This document shows positions 36,008-45,028 of a stretch of DNA of 64,000 bases, one piece after another. The stretch is taken from assembly GCF_900187565.1 (NCBI RefSeq), contig NZ_FYED01000002.1, positions 367,193 to 431,192 of the forward strand, written 5' to 3'. Every line of letters starts with the position of its first letter. Positions within the stretch are counted from its first letter, which is position 1. Origin of the DNA: Pseudomonas sp. Irchel 3A7 (lineage in GTDB: Bacteria > Pseudomonadota > Gammaproteobacteria > Pseudomonadales > Pseudomonadaceae). Below the pieces are notes generated by a model that saw nothing but the letters and a program-made list of their open reading frames with translations, did not search any database and was not told the DNA's origin. A program made the position numbers and the translations under genes.

Positions 36008-36643
36008 TTAAGCGGGGCGCTGGGTGATCACTTCATCGATCAAGCCGTACTCACGTGCAGCGTCTGCACTCATGAAATTATCGCGGTTGGTATCGCGCTC
36101 GATCTCTTCAAGCGTGCGCCCGCTATGCTTGGCCATTAGCGTGTTGAGACGCTCGCGGATGAAGAGGATTTCCTTGGCATGGATTTCGATGTCCGATGCC
36201 TGGCCCTGGAAACCGCCCAGAGGCTGGTGAATCATCACGCGCGAGTTCGGCAGGCAGTAACGCTTGCCAGGGGCACCGGCTGTCAGCAGGAACGCGCCCA
36301 TGCTGCACGCCTGGCCGATACAGGTGGTCGAGACGTTGGGTTTGATGAACTGCATGGTGTCGTAAATCGACATGCCGGCTGTCACCGAACCGCCCGGGGA
36401 GTTGATATAGAGATGGATGTCCTTGTCCGGGTTTTCCGCTTCAAGGAACAGCAATTGCGCACAGATCAGGTTGGCCATGTAGTCCTCTACCGGGCCAACC
36501 AGAAAAATCACTCGTTCCTTGAGAAGGCGCGAGTAAATGTCGTAGGCGCGTTCGCCACGAGCGGACTGCTCGACAACCATCGGGACCAGGCCGCCTGCGG
36601 CCTGGATATCAGAGTTCTGCTGAATATACGAATTACGGAACAT
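36008..36643 (-). CDS. clpP: ATP-dependent Clp protease proteolytic subunit
   Basis: 211 residues. The catalytic Ser lies in [15 protein letters not shown], His in [10 protein letters not shown], and the Asp region is near [12 protein letters not shown]. It forms the tetradecameric barrel that works with ClpX (next gene) and ClpA. Located between tig and clpX in the standard order. The N-terminal residues up to about 15 may be a propeptide. Confidence 0.97.
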   Translation of the reverse strand: MFRNSYIQQNSDIQAAGGLVPMVVEQSARGERAYDIYSRLLKERVIFLVGPVEDYMANLICAQLLFLEAENPDKDIHLYINSPGGSVTAGMSIYDTMQFIKPNVSTTCIGQACSMGAFLLTAGAPGKRYCLPNSRVMIHQPLGGFQGQASDIEIHAKEILFIRERLNTLMAKHSGRTLEEIERDTNRDNFMSADAAREYGLIDEVITQRPA

Positions 36644-36682
36644 GCTCTGCAGTCACTCCCAAATAGTTATGTCTTGAATACG

Positions 36683-36710
36683 CATAAGCCAGCTCGAAAG
36701 CTGGCTTATG
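36683..36710 (-). terminator. Perfect 12-bp hairpin between tig and clpP
   Basis: CATAAGCCAGCT-CGAA-AGCTGGCTTATG. No U-run follows on the minus strand, so it may attenuate or stabilise the message at this point and not terminate fully. Confidence 0.55.
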
Positions 36711-36736
36711 GTGTGTACTTCTTAACGCAGCAACAA

Positions 36737-38047
36737 TCAGTCGGCTTGTGGAGCTTCTACCGGCTTGACCGCTTCTTCGTAAGAGACCGATTTGTCGGTC
36801 ACGCTAGCTTTCTGCAGAACAGTATCCACAACTTGTTCTTCCAGCACAACCGAACGGACTTCGTTCAGTTGCTGGTCGTTCTTGTAGTACCAGGACACAA
36901 CCTGCTCAGGCTCTTGGTAGGCCGAAGCCATTTCCTGAATCATTTCACGAACGCGGGCTTCGTCAGGCTTGAGGTCGAATTGCTTGACCACTTCAGCGAC
37001 GATCAGACCCAGGACAACGCGGCGCTTGGCTTGTTCTTCGAACAGCTCGGCCGGCAGTTGGTCAGGCTTGATATTGCCGCCGAACTGCTGAACAGCCTGC
37101 ACGCGCAGACGATCAACTTCGTTGGACAGCAGAGCCTTTGGCACTTCGATCGGGTTGGTGGCCAGCAGACCGTCCATTACCTGATTCTTGACCTTGGATT
37201 TGATCGCCTGACGCAGTTCACGCTCCATGTTCTTGCGAACTTCGGCGCGGAAGCCTTCCAGACCGGTTTCCTTGATGCCGAATTGAGCGAAGAACTCTTC
37301 GGTCAGCTCTGGCAGTTTTGGCTCGGAAACAGTGTTCACGGTCACAGTGAACTCAGCGGTTTTGCCAGCCAGGTCGAGGTTCTGATAGTCCTCTGGGAAA
37401 GTCAGGTTCAGAACGCGCTCTTCGCCAGCCTTGGCGCCAACCAGACCATCTTCGAAACCAGGGATCATGCGGCCGGAACCCAGTACCAGCTGGGTACCTT
37501 TGGCGGAACCGCCAGCGAACACTTCACCGTCGACCTTGCCGACGAAATCGATGTTCAGCTGGTCTTCGTTCTGAGCGGCACGATCAGCCACTTCGAAACG
37601 GGTGTTCTGCTTGCGCAGGATGTCCAGCATCTTGTCCAGATCAGCATCGGACACGTCAGCGCTCAGGCGCTCTACGGTGATACCTTCGAAACCGGCGACG
37701 GTGAACTCAGGGAACACTTCGAATACAGCAACGTATTCCAGGTCCTTGCCTGCTTCCAGCGATTTAGGCTCGATCGAAGGCGAACCAGCCGGGTTCAGCT
37801 TCTGCTCAACGACTGCTTCGTAGAAAGAGGACTGGATGACGTCGCCCACGGCTTCCTGACGCGCTTCAGCACCGAAGCGGCGCTTGATTTCGCTCATTGG
37901 CACTTTGCCTGGACGGAAGCCTGCGATCTTGGCCTTTTGGGCAGTCTGCTGCAGACGCTTGTTGACCTGAGTCTCGATGCGCTCAGCCGGCACGGTGATG
38001 CTCATGCGGCGCTCAAGAGCAGAAGTATTTTCAACAGAAACTTGCAT
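36737..38047 (-). CDS. tig: Trigger factor
   Basis: 436 residues from [17 protein letters not shown]; a longer frame at 38110 adds residues not found in the family. Ribosome-binding signature GFRPGKVP (residues about 45-52), central FKBP-type PPIase domain ([20 protein letters not shown] stretch with [13 protein letters not shown]), and a C-terminal chaperone domain. It binds the ribosome exit tunnel and protects nascent chains. First gene of the tig-clpP-clpX run. Confidence 0.96.
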   Translation of the reverse strand: MQVSVENTSALERRMSITVPAERIETQVNKRLQQTAQKAKIAGFRPGKVPMSEIKRRFGAEARQEAVGDVIQSSFYEAVVEQKLNPAGSPSIEPKSLEAGKDLEYVAVFEVFPEFTVAGFEGITVERLSADVSDADLDKMLDILRKQNTRFEVADRAAQNEDQLNIDFVGKVDGEVFAGGSAKGTQLVLGSGRMIPGFEDGLVGAKAGEERVLNLTFPEDYQNLDLAGKTAEFTVTVNTVSEPKLPELTEEFFAQFGIKETGLEGFRAEVRKNMERELRQAIKSKVKNQVMDGLLATNPIEVPKALLSNEVDRLRVQAVQQFGGNIKPDQLPAELFEEQAKRRVVLGLIVAEVVKQFDLKPDEARVREMIQEMASAYQEPEQVVSWYYKNDQQLNEVRSVVLEEQVVDTVLQKASVTDKSVSYEEAVKPVEAPQAD

Positions 38048-38404
38048 GGATATTCCTCGTTGCACAGACGTTAGCCGGCCGTTTCCGACCCCAGAATCAA
38101 GGGCATGCATTCTAGTGGGTCAAACTCAAGAAGTCACCCTACTGAAAACGGGTAAAAACGCAGCAGGCAATTTATAGGTGCGAATGCACGGATGCACCTC
38201 GCCCCGGTGGCAAATACAGCCAATAACGCCAAGGCTCTGCGCCAACCCTTCTATATATAGAAGAGGTTGCCGATCATCTCCCTGACAGACGACCTTGCAA
38301 GCAAGGCCGGCGGGGAGCGCGGTATCATCGAGAAACATAAATACGACGAAACGCCCTGCCCCTGCGACCCGGTACTGCAGCCGCTGGATACTCAAATCCC
38401 TGAA
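38048..38404. other. Intergenic stretch between tig and the tRNA cluster
   Basis: No gene is seen in about 360 bases. It holds the tig promoter region and a 27-base near-palindrome at 38243-38269. A minus-strand frame of 140 codons here runs into the tRNA and is not credible. Confidence 0.5.
38243..38269. repeat. Near-perfect 27-base palindrome upstream of tig
   Basis: CAACC, then the perfect 16-base palindrome CTTCTATATATAGAAG, then one bulged A and GGTTG. Lies 196 bases before the tig ATG. Could be an operator or a short hairpin. Confidence 0.7.
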
Positions 38405-38410
38405 ACAAAA

Positions 38411-38440
38411 AAGGCGCCAGACTGTTAAATCTGGCGCCTT
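38411..38440 (-). terminator. Terminator of the tRNA cluster
   Basis: AAGGCGCCAGA/TCTGGCGCCTT stem with six T following on the minus strand (38410-38405). Ends the Arg-His-Leu-His tRNA transcript. Confidence 0.9.
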
Positions 38441-38448
38441 TCGAAATA

Positions 38449-38525
38449 TGGGGTGGACGATGGGGATCGAACCCACGACAACGGGAGTCACAATCCCGTG
38501 CTCTACCAACTGAGCTACGCCCACC
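38449..38525 (-). tRNA. tRNA-His(GTG), copy 1
   Basis: Complete cloverleaf on the minus strand: acceptor GTGGGCG/CGTCCAC, anticodon loop ATTGTGACT giving GTG, T-loop TTCGATC, encoded CCA. Base 38525 is the extra G(-1) that pairs with C73, specific to tRNA-His. Identical to copy 2. Confidence 0.97.
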
Positions 38526-38602
38526 ATATTGCGTGTCAAAGAAGCCAAGCAACTTCTTTGTAGAGCCCCAACCAGGCCAACCGGCGTGAGTGAAGCTTTA
38601 TT

Positions 38603-38687
38603 TGGTGCGGATGAAGAGACTCGAACTCTTACGCCTCGCGGCGCTGGAACCTAAATCCAGTGTGTCTACCAATTCCACCACATCCGC
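38603..38687 (-). tRNA. tRNA-Leu(TAG)
   Basis: 85 bases, acceptor GCGGATG/CATCCGC, anticodon TAG in loop TTTAGGT, long class II variable arm, encoded CCA. Sits between the two tRNA-His copies. Confidence 0.96.
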
Positions 38688-38705
38688 GGATGAAGCCTTT
38701 AAAGC

Positions 38706-38736
38706 AAAGGCGCCAGACTGTTAATCTGGCGCCTTT
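38706..38736 (-). terminator. Second copy of the tRNA-His terminator hairpin
   Basis: AAAGGCGCCAGA/TCTGGCGCCTTT stem as at 38411 but loop one base shorter, and the downstream T-run is broken (TTTGCTTT on the minus strand). It lies between tRNA-His copy 2 and tRNA-Leu and so may be a weak or processing hairpin. Confidence 0.8.
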
Positions 38737-38743
38737 CGAAATA

Positions 38744-38820
38744 TGGGGTGGACGATGGGGATCGAACCCACGACAACGGGAGTCACAATCCCGTGCTCTA
38801 CCAACTGAGCTACGCCCACC
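38744..38820 (-). tRNA. tRNA-His(GTG), copy 2
   Basis: Same sequence as copy 1 including encoded CCA and the G(-1) at 38820. Duplicated together with its downstream hairpin. Confidence 0.97.
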
Positions 38821-38851
38821 ATATCGCGCTACTTGTGCCAAAGCTGCCTAA

Positions 38852-38928
38852 TGGCGCACCCGGCAGGACTCGAACCTGCGACCATCCGCTTAGAAGGCGG
38901 ATGCTCTATCCAGCTGAGCTACGGGCGC
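38852..38928 (-). tRNA. tRNA-Arg(TCT)
   Basis: 77 bases, acceptor GCGCCCG/CGGGTGC, anticodon TCT in CTTCTAA, T-loop TTCGAGT, encoded CCA. First tRNA of the cluster, divergent from folD. Confidence 0.96.
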
Positions 38929-39203
38929 CTTATTAATCTGTACTCTTGGAGGACTACAAACTAAATGCTTTCCAGCCTCGCAGAACCGTAATTCCACTTG
39001 ACCTTCTTAACCAGTGCTAGGCTGTGCCCGACAAGTGCGACGAATAGTATAGAGCCCCCCGAAGGTCGTCAAATCCTTTTTAAAAAAAATTCATTTAATT
39101 AAAGGAGTTAGGGGAATTTGCAGACCAAGCGCCTTTGCCCTCACCGCATGACATGCGAGAATGCGCTCTCTTTTTTTCCCCTCTCGATGGTTAATCACGC
39201 GCA

Positions 39204-40058
39204 ATGACTGCACAACTAATCGACGGCAAATCGATCGCCGCCAGCCTGCGCCAGCAGATCGCCCAACGCGTCACCGAGCGTCGTCAGCAAGGCCTGCGCA
39301 CGCCGGGCCTCGCGGTGATCCTGGTCGGCAGCGATCCTGCCTCTCAGGTTTATGTCTCGCACAAGCGTAAAGACTGTGAAGAGGTCGGCTTCCTTTCCCA
39401 AGCTTATGACCTGCCTTCCGAAACCACTCAAGAAGCGCTGACCGATCTGATCGATCGCCTCAATGACGACCCGGCGATTGACGGCGTCCTGCTGCAGCTT
39501 CCTCTTCCCGAGCACCTGGATGCGTCCAGACTGCTGGAGCGCATTCGCCCGGACAAAGACGTCGACGGCTTCCATCCTTACAACGTCGGTCGTCTGGCCC
39601 AACGCATTCCGCTGCTGCGCCCGTGCACCCCCAAAGGCATCATGACGCTGCTGGAAAGCACCGGTGCCGATCTGTACGGGATGAACGCCGTGGTGGTCGG
39701 TGCTTCCAATATCGTTGGCCGCCCGATGGCGATGGAACTGTTGCTGGCCGGTTGCACCGTAACCGTCACTCACCGTTTCACCAAGGATCTGGCCGGCCAC
39801 GTCGGCCGTGCCGACTTGGTCGTAGTGGCCGCCGGCAAGCCTGGCCTGGTCAAGGGTGAATGGATCAAGGAAGGCGCGATCGTGATCGACGTCGGTATCA
39901 ACCGTCAGGACGATGGCAAACTGGTCGGTGACGTGATCTACGAAACCGCCCTGCCCCGCGCCGGCTGGATCACTCCGGTGCCGGGCGGCGTCGGTCCGAT
40001 GACCCGCGCCTGCCTGCTGGAAAACACGCTGTACGCAGCCGAAACCCTGCACAGCTGA
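39204..40058 (+). CDS. folD: Bifunctional methylenetetrahydrofolate dehydrogenase / cyclohydrolase
   Basis: 284 residues. [13 protein letters not shown] holds the catalytic Tyr-x3-Lys, QLPLPEHLD and [18 protein letters not shown] (NADP site) are diagnostic. It interconverts 5,10-methylene-, methenyl- and 10-formyl-tetrahydrofolate in one-carbon metabolism. folD beside this tRNA cluster is a conserved Pseudomonas arrangement. Followed by a strong terminator. Confidence 0.97.
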   Translation: MTAQLIDGKSIAASLRQQIAQRVTERRQQGLRTPGLAVILVGSDPASQVYVSHKRKDCEEVGFLSQAYDLPSETTQEALTDLIDRLNDDPAIDGVLLQLPLPEHLDASRLLERIRPDKDVDGFHPYNVGRLAQRIPLLRPCTPKGIMTLLESTGADLYGMNAVVVGASNIVGRPMAMELLLAGCTVTVTHRFTKDLAGHVGRADLVVVAAGKPGLVKGEWIKEGAIVIDVGINRQDDGKLVGDVIYETALPRAGWITPVPGGVGPMTRACLLENTLYAAETLHS

Positions 40059-40089
40059 GATCTTTTGCAGAGGTAGCCAGCGACTCAAG

Positions 40090-40117
40090 GAACCCCGCCC
40101 ATGGCGGGGTTCTTTTT
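40090..40117 (+). terminator. Terminator of folD
   Basis: GAACCCCGCC-CAT-GGCGGGGTTC stem followed by TTTTTT. Confidence 0.93.
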
Positions 40118-40296
40118 TGCCCGGGGAACAGGATTGACCATCCGCCGGAAAGTGACTTTTTTTTCATGTTTACAGGCACTTTCCCCCCTCCCCCGAACAA
40201 CCATCGACAGTTATTCAGCCATACTCCAGAATGTCGCGCTTTTTAAGAATTAGCCCGTTACATAACGGTGTATCAACACTTTATGAGTCTGCCAGC

Positions 40297-41235
40297 GTGA
40301 AAATCCGTCTATCCATCCTGAGCCTATTTTTTGCAGTTACAGGGACTTTCATCACGCCAATTGCCAGCGCTGGCGAAACCACCGCAGCGCCTCGAGACAC
40401 CTCGCAACTCAAGCTCGCTTCCGGCAGCACCTTGTTGCTGGACATGCAGACCAACAAAGTCATCTATGCCAACAATCCCGACGTGGTTGTTCCCATCGCA
40501 TCCGTCAGCAAACTGATGACGGGCCTGGTCGTGGTTGAAGCCAGGCAGAACATGGACGAATACATCAACATCAACATCAGTGACACCCCGGAAATGAAAG
40601 GCGTGTTCTCCCGGGTAAAACTGAAGAGCGAACTGCCACGCCGGGAAATGCTGCTGATCGCGCTGATGTCGTCTGAAAACCGCGCCGCCGCGAGCCTGGC
40701 CCACCACTACCCGGGTGGATACGCCGCCTTCATCGCCGCGATGAATGCCAAGGCCAAGGCCCTGGGCATGACCAACACCCATTTTGTCGAACCCACCGGT
40801 CTCTCGCCGCGCAACGTATCCACCGCTCGCGACCTGAGCAAACTGTTGATTGCCGCGCACAAATACCCGCTGCTGACAGAGTTGAGCACGACCAAGGAAA
40901 AAACCGTCACATTCCGCAAGCCCAAATACAGCCTGGGCTTTCGCAACACCGACCATTTGGTCCGCAAGCCAGACTGGGACATCCAGCTGACGAAAACCGG
41001 TTTCACCAACGAAGCAGGCCACTGCCTGGTGCTGGTGACCCGGATGAGTAACCGCCCGGTTGTCCTGGTACTCCTTGATGCTTATGGCAAGTACACACAC
41101 TTTGCCGATGCCGCGCGTATCCGCAATTGGGTCGAAACCGGCAAAAGCGCCAACGTCGCGTCTGCGGCCTTGCAGTACAAATCGGACAAGAACCTCAAGC
41201 ATCGCCAGAGCGGCGTGGTTGAAGCTTCGAAGTAA
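40297..41235 (+). CDS. pbpG: D-alanyl-D-alanine endopeptidase (PBP7)
   Basis: 312 residues from the GTG at 40297, which gives a clean signal peptide ([23 protein letters not shown]). The upstream ATG at 40231 would put 22 extra residues before the signal peptide. Penicillin-binding motifs: SVSKL (SxxK), SSENRA (SxN) and LTKTGFT (KTG). PBP7 cleaves peptidoglycan crosslinks in the periplasm during growth. Monocistronic with its own terminator. Confidence 0.93.
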   Translation: MKIRLSILSLFFAVTGTFITPIASAGETTAAPRDTSQLKLASGSTLLLDMQTNKVIYANNPDVVVPIASVSKLMTGLVVVEARQNMDEYININISDTPEMKGVFSRVKLKSELPRREMLLIALMSSENRAAASLAHHYPGGYAAFIAAMNAKAKALGMTNTHFVEPTGLSPRNVSTARDLSKLLIAAHKYPLLTELSTTKEKTVTFRKPKYSLGFRNTDHLVRKPDWDIQLTKTGFTNEAGHCLVLVTRMSNRPVVLVLLDAYGKYTHFADAARIRNWVETGKSANVASAALQYKSDKNLKHRQSGVVEASK

Positions 41236-41258
41236 CCTCACTGCAACCGCATGAAAAA

Positions 41259-41285
41259 AAGCCCCGAACATTCGGGGCTTTTTTT
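41259..41285 (+). terminator. Terminator after pbpG
   Basis: AAGCCCCGAA-CA-TTCGGGGCTT stem followed by TTTTT; preceded by A-run, so it can serve both strands. Confidence 0.93.
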
Positions 41286-41294
41286 CGTCAGCGA

Positions 41295-41510
41295 TCAATC
41301 GTTGGGTAACGGCATCTGGTCATCATCCGGAATGCCATCCCCCTTGCTGGGATCTCGCCAGCCCTGCGGATGTTCCGTCGGTACCACCGTCGGGCGGGCC
41401 AGCGGATCTCGCAACGGACTGTCCGGATCCAACACCGGATCGACACTTTCTTCGGGCGTGGTCGGAACGTTTTCCGGACGCTTGTCATTGAAGCTCGAAT
41501 CGGTAGACAT
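41295..41510 (-). CDS. Small disordered protein, Pro/Asp-rich
   Basis: 71 residues from the ATG at 41510, with GGAGGT 6 bases upstream. Rich in Asp, Pro and Ser, no hydrophobic core, no cysteines. It contains LDPDSPLRDPLARP, a motif shared in part with the next gene (FDPDSPDLADPQVDP), so the two are probably diverged copies. Likely an unstructured cytosolic protein; function unknown. Confidence 0.7.
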   Translation of the reverse strand: MSTDSSFNDKRPENVPTTPEESVDPVLDPDSPLRDPLARPTVVPTEHPQGWRDPSKGDGIPDDDQMPLPND

Positions 41511-41527
41511 ACGCACCTCCATGGGAT

Positions 41528-41734
41528 CTAGGGCTTCAGATCACCGAGCGGATCATAGGGCTTTGCCGGAGTCTTGGGATTGTCACCCGGTTTCACATCC
41601 CTCGGCGCCTTGGCCGGTCCGACGGGGTCGACCTGAGGGTCGGCAAGATCCGGGGAATCCGGGTCGAAACCCAACTCATCGCCGGACGAATGTTCGGACG
41701 AGTGCGGGCCGGAAGGGGTATTGGAATGTGCCAT
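41528..41734 (-). CDS. Small disordered protein, paralogue of the neighbour
   Basis: 68 residues with GGAGGC upstream of the ATG. Low complexity (Pro, Asp, Ser, Lys), with the shared DPDSP-x-DP motif. It lies 17 bases upstream of the 41295-41510 gene on the same strand, so they form a two-gene unit. No family name is known to me. Confidence 0.7.
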   Translation of the reverse strand: MAHSNTPSGPHSSEHSSGDELGFDPDSPDLADPQVDPVGPAKAPRDVKPGDNPKTPAKPYDPLGDLKP

Positions 41735-41824
41735 GGACGCCTCCTGAAAGCGGCCCGAAACATCCGGGCCTTAAGTATCAGATACCTCCAGCGTGCCGCA
41801 GTGCCTGACAGATGACGAACGGGC

Positions 41825-42499
41825 TTATTGCGCGCGCAAGGCCTTTTTGGCCGTCGCTGCCGCCTGCTCCTGGCCGGCCTGAGCAAGATCGTTCGCCGCC
41901 TTGAGCCAGCGCTGCTGATCGACTTCGGCGGGAATCTGCGTCGGCGCCTGAATCAACACCGCCCAACCACCGGCGTCTTTGAAAGCCGATTCGAACGAGC
42001 CGAAGCTCATCAGCAACCGCTGATCCATCCCAGCACGCAACAGCACGGTCTGTTTCTGGCGGTTATACCCGGACAAGATGGCATAACGCGGCTCGGCCCA
42101 GAGTGCAGAACCCTCGGTAAAGCGCACCATCACCGGATAACCGGCCGCCACCTGGGTCAACAAGGCCGGCAGATTGCTGTCCAGCGGATAGACCATCATC
42201 CCGTACTCACGGGCCAGGCTCTGCATGTTTTGCTGCAACTGGGCCTCGGCGCCCGGCAAGTGCAACGGTTTATCAAGCAAGCCCGGGGTAATCACGATGC
42301 CTTGCTGGGACAACAGGCTCGCCAGCACTTGCGGGCCGCTCTGATTGGCCACGCCGCGATAGAACCGGCCGCTGAGTTCGACACGCTCCGGCAGACGCTT
42401 GATCTGCGGCGCTACGCTGCCGGCGCAGCCGGCCAGCCCCGCGACGCATCCGACGATTACCGCCGCCGATAGAATTCGAGAAATTACCCGCACCATCAT
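41825..42499 (-). CDS. C39-peptidase-like lipoprotein with substituted catalytic residues
   Basis: 224 residues from the ATG at 42499 (AGAGAG upstream); the longer frame to 42658 lacks a site. Lipobox LAGC with Cys25. The body has the papain-like C39 layout (NQSGPQVLASLLSQQGI; LPALLTQVAAGYPVMV; AEPRYAILSGYN). In active members these read Q-x-C-G-P and W-H-Y: here Ser54 stands for Cys and Arg138 for His. It is likely an outer-membrane-anchored binding protein and not a protease. Other Pseudomonas lipoproteins of this fold carry TPR-like C-termini, as the end here may. Confidence 0.6.
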   Translation of the reverse strand: MMVRVISRILSAAVIVGCVAGLAGCAGSVAPQIKRLPERVELSGRFYRGVANQSGPQVLASLLSQQGIVITPGLLDKPLHLPGAEAQLQQNMQSLAREYGMMVYPLDSNLPALLTQVAAGYPVMVRFTEGSALWAEPRYAILSGYNRQKQTVLLRAGMDQRLLMSFGSFESAFKDAGGWAVLIQAPTQIPAEVDQQRWLKAANDLAQAGQEQAAATAKKALRAQ

Positions 42500-42720
42500 C
42501 ACTCTCTTGATCAGACGCCAGGCAATCCGCTTCCCGGCTTGGCCGTCGATCATAGGACGCCACGCGGCGGCGGTATAGCCTTTACCGGTAGTTGACCAGG
42601 TTCGATAGAGCGAACTGGTTGGTCCCAGTCGACCTTCGGTCAATAGCCTGCAACACACCAGCGGCTAGACTGTCACTTGCAAAGCGTGTGCGCCCGCTGC
42701 AGGGCAAAGAGGAGGCATCG

Positions 42721-42891
42721 ATGAGCCTGACAATGACAATCGTGATGTTGATCTCCGGCTGGCTGGCCGTCGCCGCCGCCATGTTATGGGGGGTTCTGCG
42801 CATTACCCGCCGCCACCATCACCACCCTGCCCGGCCGGCACCCTTGGTGAAATCCGACAAAGCCGCCACGCGTCACGCCTCCGCCCACTGA
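42721..42891 (+). CDS. Small membrane protein with His-rich tail
   Basis: 56 residues with GAGGAGG before the ATG. One hydrophobic helix (TMTIVMLISGWLAVAAAMLWGVL) followed by RRHHHH and a basic, Pro/Ala-rich tail. Probably an inner-membrane protein with a cytosolic tail able to bind metal or nucleic acid; no family known to me. Confidence 0.65.
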   Translation: MSLTMTIVMLISGWLAVAAAMLWGVLRITRRHHHHPARPAPLVKSDKAATRHASAH

Positions 42892-42910
42892 TCGATTTTC
42901 CAGCGCACAT

Positions 42911-42954
42911 AAAAAAACGGCCACCTGGACTCTGGCGAGTTCAGGCGGCCGTTT
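42911..42954 (-). terminator. Terminator of terC
   Basis: AAACGGCC ... GGCCGTTT with inner CCTG/CAGG pairing, followed by seven T on the minus strand. Confidence 0.85.
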
Positions 42955-42967
42955 CGTTCAGCGCCAG

Positions 42968-43717
42968 TTATGCGTCAGCGGTTACACGCTTGTGCTTCGC
43001 CCGACGGGACATCATGTTCAACACCTCGATCGCAGCCGAGAACGCCATGGCAGCGTAGACGTAACCTTTCGGTACGTGGGCGCCGAAGCCTTCAGCGATC
43101 AGCGTCATGCCGATCATGATCAGGAAGCCCAGGGCCAGCATCACCACCGTCGGGTTGTCGTTGATGAACTTGGCCAGCGGGTCAGCCGCCAGCAACATCA
43201 CCAGTACCGACACCACCACCGCAATGATCATGATCGGAAGATGCTCGGTCATGCCGACAGCGGTAATGATGCTGTCGATGGAGAAGACCATGTCCAGCAT
43301 CAGGATCTGGCCGATCGCCGCGGCAAAGCCCAGAGTCACGGTAGAAGTCGCCGACTTCGGATCTTCCGGTGCCGGGTCCATGCTGTGATGGATTTCGGTG
43401 GTGGCTTTCCACAACAGGAACAGGCCGCCCGCGATCAGGATCATGTCTTTCCAGGAGAACGCGTGGCCGAAGAGGTCGATCACAGGCTCGGTCAACTGGA
43501 CGATGAACGCGATGGTGCTCAACAGGCCGAGTCGCAGGATCAGTGCCATGCCGATACCGATGCGCCGCGCCTTCTGCCGGTGCTGCTCGGGCAGTTTGTT
43601 GGTCAGGATCGAGATGAAGATCAGGTTATCGATGCCGAGCACGATCTCCATCACTACCAGGGTGGCCAGGGCAACCCAGGCGGTGGGGCTGGCGGCTAGT
43701 TGTAAAAGGTATTCCAT
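42968..43717 (-). CDS. TerC family integral membrane protein
   Basis: 249 residues with about seven hydrophobic segments. The signature [22 protein letters not shown] and the second acidic motif [21 protein letters not shown] are typical of TerC/YgdQ. Family members are implicated in metal (manganese) handling and protein translocation. It follows the small lipoprotein gene by 29 bases. No manganese riboswitch is visible because that lipoprotein gene occupies the leader. Confidence 0.9.
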   Translation of the reverse strand: MEYLLQLAASPTAWVALATLVVMEIVLGIDNLIFISILTNKLPEQHRQKARRIGIGMALILRLGLLSTIAFIVQLTEPVIDLFGHAFSWKDMILIAGGLFLLWKATTEIHHSMDPAPEDPKSATSTVTLGFAAAIGQILMLDMVFSIDSIITAVGMTEHLPIMIIAVVVSVLVMLLAADPLAKFINDNPTVVMLALGFLIMIGMTLIAEGFGAHVPKGYVYAAMAFSAAIEVLNMMSRRAKHKRVTADA

Positions 43718-43746
43718 GGGTCAGTCCTGACTCGCTGTAAGACGGT

Positions 43747-43989
43747 TTAGATTTCCTGGGAGGAAGATTCGGATTTATCCGCGTCTTTTTCCGATGATTC
43801 TTTCTTGCTGATCAACCCGCCCGTGGCTTCGCTGAGCGCCTGCTCAGCAGCTTTGTGGGTGTCGTCGATGGCTTGCTTGGCACTTTCGGCAGCCTTTCCC
43901 ATCAGTTGCTGAGCGCTTTTTTCGGCCTGATCACAACCGGCCAGTACCAGCACAGACGCAATCAGCAGAGCCGTGGTTTTAAGCTTCAT
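43747..43989 (-). CDS. Small lipoprotein, Ala/Lys/Glu-rich
   Basis: 80 residues: signal with lipobox LAGC (Cys19), then a highly charged helix-rich region (SAQQLMGKAAESAKQAIDDT) ending in a Lys/Glu/Ser tail. First gene of a probable two-gene unit with terC. Divergent from the NhaR-like gene. Function unknown. Confidence 0.8.
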   Translation of the reverse strand: MKLKTTALLIASVLVLAGCDQAEKSAQQLMGKAAESAKQAIDDTHKAAEQALSEATGGLISKKESSEKDADKSESSSQEI

Positions 43990-44118
43990 GATGTTTTCCT
44001 CGATAGAACAAACGGGACCGTTACGATGGCCCGTTGATAGCGACGCATTCTAGGGAGATGAACACTTCAGGAAAATTCGTATTTTCAGCGGTTATACTTC
44101 GACTTTTACGAACTGTAG

Positions 44119-45024
44119 ATGATCATGCTCAACTATCGACAACTGCATTACTTCTGGGTAGTCGCCAAAACCGGCAGCATTGTCCGCGCCTGCGAGCAGC
44201 TGAACCTGACGCCCCAGACGATCAGCGGGCAGATATCGCTGCTCGAACAAACCTACGGCATCGAGCTGTTTCGCCGGGTCGGCCGGCAACTTGAACTCAC
44301 CGAAGCCGGCCGCCAGACCCTGCCCTACGCCGAGCAGATGTTCCAGCTGGGCGGCGAACTGGAATTGATGCTGCGGGCACAACCCAATGAACAGCAGATT
44401 CTGTTTCGGGTCGGCGTGGCCGACGTGGTGCCCAAATCCATCGTCTATCGGCTGATCGCACCGACCATGGAACTGAGCGAGCCGCTGCGCATCACTTGTC
44501 GCGAAGACAAGCTTGAACGTTTGTTGGCCGATCTGGCGATCCAGCGCCTGGACCTGGTGATTTCCGACAGCCCAATGCCCTCGCACCTGGACATCAAGGG
44601 CTACAGCCAGAAACTCGGTGAATGCGGGATCAGTTTCTTCGCCACCGCCGAATTGGCGACGCGCTACGGTCAGGACTTTCCCCGCAGCCTGCACGGCGCT
44701 CCCCTGCTGATTCCCGGGCCTGAAACCGTGGTGCGCAGCCGCTTGCAACGCTGGTTCGCCGAGCAGCAGATCCAGCCGCAGATTGTCGGCGAATTCGATG
44801 ACAGCGCATTGATGCAGGCTTTCGGTCAATCCGGCAGCGGGATTTTCATTGGCCCGAGCGTGATTGCCGATGAAGTGAAACGCCAACTTGGCGTAGAGGT
44901 GATTGGCCAGACCGACGCGGTGAGCGAGTCGTTCTACGCCATTTCGGTGGAACGCAAGGTCAAGCACCCTGGCATTGTCGCCATTACCGAAGGTGCCCGA
45001 CGCGAGTTGTTTACCGAATTGTGA
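44119..45024 (+). CDS. NhaR-like LysR family regulator
   Basis: 301 residues. The N-terminus LNYRQLHYFWVVAKTGSIVRACEQLNLTPQTISGQI, abbreviated here to its LHYFW...LTPQT core (residues about 8-32), is close to NhaR, which activates the Na+/H+ antiporter gene nhaA in response to sodium. No nhaA is adjacent, so the target must be elsewhere or different. ATG choice: a second ATG two codons later is equally possible. Confidence 0.82.
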   Translation: MIMLNYRQLHYFWVVAKTGSIVRACEQLNLTPQTISGQISLLEQTYGIELFRRVGRQLELTEAGRQTLPYAEQMFQLGGELELMLRAQPNEQQILFRVGVADVVPKSIVYRLIAPTMELSEPLRITCREDKLERLLADLAIQRLDLVISDSPMPSHLDIKGYSQKLGECGISFFATAELATRYGQDFPRSLHGAPLLIPGPETVVRSRLQRWFAEQQIQPQIVGEFDDSALMQAFGQSGSGIFIGPSVIADEVKRQLGVEVIGQTDAVSESFYAISVERKVKHPGIVAITEGARRELFTEL

Positions 45025-45028
45025 CGCC

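Noticed and set aside
36179..38074. A 631-codon plus-strand frame antisense to clpP and tig
   Set aside because: Same reason; it crosses two well-supported minus-strand genes and their intergenic hairpin.
38126..38548. A 140-codon minus-strand frame across tRNA-His
   Set aside because: It runs through the tRNA and its terminator and has no ribosome site.
38744..38820. Second tRNA-His as an assembly artefact
   Set aside because: The duplicated flank differs by one base in the hairpin loop and in the T-run, so it is a real second copy.
40231..40296. Upstream ATG start for pbpG
   Set aside because: It would place 22 residues ahead of an otherwise clean signal peptide; the GTG at 40297 fits the family N-terminus.
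42592..42720. Longer N-terminus for the small His-tail membrane protein
   Set aside because: A strong GAGGAGG site lies just before the ATG at 42721, and the upstream codons overlap the promoter region of the divergent lipoprotein.
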